Of a stretch of DNA of 64,000 bases, positions 60,683 through 64,000 are shown piece after piece. The stretch lies in contig KL647329.1 in NCBI GenBank assembly GCA_000727475.1, positions 274,211-338,210 on the forward strand. The letters are read 5' to 3'. Source of the DNA: Sarcocystis neurona. Its lineage: Eukaryota; Apicomplexa; Conoidasida; Eucoccidiorida; Sarcocystidae. The notes beneath the pieces were generated by a model. It ran no database searches. It was not told the DNA's origin and worked only from the letters and a program-made list of their open reading frames with translations. Numbering within the stretch: the first letter of the stretch is position 1; every line of letters begins with the position of its first letter. Position numbers and translations under genes: made by a program.

Positions 60683-63562
60683 CTACAAGGGGGCGAGGTG
60701 AGAATTGCACAAAGAAGAGAAAGGAGGACACACTGACTAGTAAAGTAGGACAGGCAAAAGGACGCAGCAGAGAGATAAATTAGAGGAAAAAGGCAAAGAG
60801 GCCCGAACGAAAAAGAAATAGGAATGAGGACAGACAGATTCGAACGTCGGAGCAATAGAAAAAGACTTCCTACAAGACAAACAAGAAGAAAGGGGCGAAG
60901 GGAAGAGGAGAGGAAGCAGAAGAGATACGGAAAATGACCGGGATGAAAAAGTGACTGTATAACGATTTCTGGTGGGAGGTCCAAAGCGGACGGAAAGGAA
61001 CCGAAGAACAAAAGGCACTTGGTGTAACACGAGGGGAAGCCGAAAAGAAAGAGATAGTGAAAGAGACAGAGAGAAGCAAGGACAGAAAGGACGGAGGAGG
61101 CGAAATTGAAGAAGAATGAAAAGTGAGAACGAAAGGGAGGGAAACGTAAACAGCAACTGCGCACTGCACGTGTACCCAACCAGGCGCGTATACACAAATA
61201 TGACCTATATCTAATATGTAACTATAAATGTCCGCACAAATAACAAAGAATATTTTTGCAAAGGCAAAGGCGTACACTTACGCGTCTGTATAAAAGCATA
61301 TGAACCTTGCGTATACATGCGAGTCTGCCAATTTAAACGCTGGCAAGTAAAAAAAAGAATGAACGAGGTGAGAGACGGTGAAAAGCAGTGCTGCAGAGAG
61401 AAAAGCACAACCGAGAGAGAGGAAAATGGAGAAGAGCAAGAAACGTATGGAACTGCACTGAAGCAGAGAGGACGCACAAGTACTTTCATCGGAATAAGAA
61501 AAGGAGAAAAGTGCGGAAAGGGGAAGGGAATGGCACAGGTGCAGCAGTCAGAGCCGAAGGACGCGTAAGCGCCGTACGACCAAGAACTAAAAGGCGCAAA
61601 AGCGGAAGACGGACAAACCGAAGGAAAATCTACGGATATAAAAAGTTCAACCAGACATACAACAGAGACACACGTGCGGATATATAAACTCATGTAACAA
61701 AAAGGGGTCATATACGCATATATAGATTTAAATATACAAGTATATACGGATCTGCACAGAAAAGCGTGTATCCATATATATATATATATATACGGCCATA
61801 TGCATACGCGTGTGCGTAGACGTATACATACCAGTATTACAGAAGTATAACTAGAGCCACGTGTACCTACGGCTGTTTTTAATTAGCTAATGTACACACA
61901 CACGCACACACACATAGCCAAAAAGACCTCGACTGCGGAGCACGTGTGCACGTTCATGTGCACCTCTCTCTCTGTACGCATGTTGTTGTGGATGTACACA
62001 ACTATACAGAAACACATGTCTGTGTTTGCACATTTAAATACATACAGACATAAACTCGTGAAGACCAATTTAGATGATATATACAGGCCTACACACCGAG
62101 TGCACACATTTCGTTTTTGATCTGCGTAGATAGCTGTATCACTCCCAGCACACCAGCAAGTGTATTCACGCGAAAACGAAAATGCAGGTACATACCTACT
62201 GACTTACGTACGCGCGCGTGGATGTTTGTACATACAAGTGAACACGTTTTTCGTCGCCCCTTGAATTTTCGTGTGGAAACATAGGGAAACAAAGAAGTAC
62301 GGACGCGCGCAGACGTGACTACCCGTGGAGTTTTCCCGTAGTCTGTGCTCTGTGTTCTCTTTTTATTTTGCTGAAGACAAGAAGGAAACTTGAACGAAGC
62401 TGCCGCTGCGGGTCCAAGTCTCCTGCATGAAACGAAGTCTTTGTATTCATCTAGAATTCATTCGTATCCGGAGACGGTCACGCGTTTGTACGCTGCAGGG
62501 CCTAAAAGCAGTTTTCAACAGGACCGTGCGGAATTCTCTGCACCTGCTGGCGCCCATACACACAGGGTTTCCCCCACCCATTTACGTATATATGTTCTAT
62601 ACGACGATGTACGTGCATACACACGTATACGTACACACTACATTTTTGAATGTGAAGAAGCAGTCGTTCAAACGGCACGCCTGTCTAAAATATTGTAGAC
62701 GCTGCCCCTTGCTCACACGTGCGCGCCCGCATGATTCTTCAGCACAGCGACCGGCGGAGAAAAGAAGTCCTACACCGGCAGCAACACTTCTTGTTAACAG
62801 GTGCTTTACGTAGGTGGGAGTTGTCTCTCTGTACTGGTATCTTCACGTAATGAAGAACGTCTCCGCAGACGCATTTCCATATGCGCGTACACATGCATAC
62901 AAGAAGATACGCCGACGCACCTGCATTCACACCAATACACACGTAGAGGCATTTGTGTGGAGCGAGAGAGAGACAGAAGGGACTCACACGTCTCTGCGCA
63001 CTTGTATACGTCTATATTCGTAGGAGTGCGTATGCAGGTGTCGTTTGGTCTATTCACGGGTATATAATAACGCCTCGCGTGTGTGTAAATATTTGCCTAG
63101 GTATGAGTCTGTGTTGCACATATGTGAGTTTGTCCATTCGTCAGGGCCACAAAGATACCACCAACGCGACGCTACGCGGTGCCCCCGGGATCAGTACAGA
63201 TATACCTGTACCTCCGTACATATATGCAGGACCCTCTCTCTATACGCAGAATGTCTGCTACATTTCTGCCGTCTGGCCTACACATCTGCTCTCCCTATCT
63301 ATTCGTAGAGATTTAGGCTTCTCAAGAATGTGTACGCTTGTATCTATCTATACACACGTATCTATCAATGCCTACATCTACCTGTCTGGCTAGATTTATC
63401 TCTCTATTTCTATCTTTCTCGCTGTCTATATCTAGCCATCTGTCTATATCTATATATGTCTATCTACATCTACCTATCTACATATATATATATACATAAT
63501 CGTTGCTGCCTAGAAGTCGTTCACAAGATGTATCGCTCGCCGCGCCTGATGGTTACACCTTT
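60683..63562. other. Intron/intergenic DNA with GA-rich and TA/CA tracts
   Basis: 60700-61650 is purine-rich on the plus strand (CT-rich on the minus strand) and gives long but biased open frames. 61680-63500 is TA/CA/CT repeat-rich, with TATC repeats at 63390-63490. A plus-strand frame at 62390-62698 (AAAAGPSLLHETKSLYSSR) is not obviously spliced into anything. The 5' exons of the gene ending at 59125 should be sought here. Confidence 0.4.
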
Positions 63563-63788
63563 TCAGGTCGGGAGCAGCTGAGCTGTGTTCCTTCCGCCGT
63601 CGCCGCCGAAGGTAACACACAACGCGAGAGCTTTCTTCACCTCAGGAATATCTTTTAACGAATGCGCGGCACTGAGCAGCAGCAAAAGAGAACGCATAAA
63701 TAAGAGACTTACTGCAAGTAGGCGCGACGCATGCTTTCCGAAGAAAGTTTCATCCAATCGAAGTAGGGGACATGCACAACTTTGAAGC
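63563..63788 (-). CDS. RAP-domain protein, C-terminal two exons only (5' part not found)
   Basis: Two exons on the minus strand, 63788-63713 and 63671-63563, separated by a 41-nt GT-AG intron with matching phase 2. The first enters in phase 1 after a pyrimidine-rich acceptor and reads GFKVVHVPYFDWMKLSSE then SMRRAYL; this is the characteristic end of a RAP domain (G-[YF]-x-V-V-x-[IV]-P-x-x-[ED]-W, then a helix ending YL). The second exon encodes a 35-residue tail ending AQLLPT and a TGA stop at 63565-63563. RAP domains are putative RNA-binding modules, greatly expanded in apicomplexans and usually acting on organellar transcripts. Here the domain is at the C-terminus, as is normal. The upstream exon was not identified between 63789 and the window edge, so the gene presumably runs past 64000. 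The very short intron contrasts with the long ones elsewhere. Function beyond the domain cannot be read. Confidence 0.72.
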
Positions 63789-64000
63789 CTGAAGATGCGA
63801 GAGAAAACAGCAGGTGGCTTCGCTAGCTGCAGCACGCGTTAGCCTTCTACAAGACGCTGGGGGCATGTGGCTCAAATCTATGTACATAAGTCTATACATT
63901 TTCAGAGACGCAAATATATACGTAAAGGTACTTCATGACTGAACTCACGAAGGATACACCTTCTTACATGTGTATGTGCAGACACGGATATTTTTTGTTT

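Noticed and set aside
60737..61197. N-terminal extension of the 59125-60682 frame to ATG 61197
   Set aside because: Phe/Leu/Ser-rich product of a CT-rich tract with a clear acceptor at its end; better explained as intron.

Overview
The window looks like nuclear DNA of a coccidian apicomplexan, most likely an Eimeria-type parasite (Eimeriidae; Cyclospora is the main alternative). The grounds are long introns packed with (TA)n, (CA)n and (CAG/CTG)n repeats, GT-AG introns inside conserved eukaryotic proteins, and alanine, serine and acidic low-complexity insertions inside otherwise conserved housekeeping enzymes. Species assignment is inference. A 916-base run of N lies at 28088-29003.

Two minus-strand genes could be rebuilt exon by exon by reading conserved protein blocks and checking splice sites and phases. 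At 8550-13147 lies a five-exon thymidylate kinase (292 aa) with a large alanine-rich insertion. At 17962-43162 lies a 14-exon cytosolic-type phenylalanyl-tRNA synthetase beta subunit (765 aa), whose 2.3 kb of coding sequence is spread over 25 kb. Both are in frame throughout with compatible intron phases. One supplies dTDP for DNA synthesis and the other charges tRNA-Phe; nothing in the sequence links them beyond sharing a strand.

Left part (1-8549): mostly simple repeats and non-coding sequence downstream of the kinase gene, with one weak plus-strand candidate exon near 379-490. 13148-17961 separates the two genes and carries decayed tandem duplications but no supported gene. 43163-49170 is poorer in repeats and holds only candidate exons.

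Right part (49-64 kb): a plus-strand coiled-coil/serine-rich protein built from at least two long exons (50661-52006 and 53009-55212), a probable first exon of another plus-strand gene (55723-55928), the long 3' exon of an unidentified charged, serine-rich minus-strand protein with 13-residue tandem repeats (59125-60682), and the C-terminal two exons of a RAP-domain protein (63563-63788, minus) whose 5' part was not found in the window.

The most unusual signals are a tandem array of duplicated 5' splice sites in the last intron of the synthetase gene, a 23-bp near-perfect hairpin in the preceding intron, a probable GC-AG intron, a (TG)n tract replacing the pyrimidine tract of one acceptor, and the alanine insertion in thymidylate kinase. 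I saw no mobile-element protein, CRISPR array, rRNA or tRNA gene.
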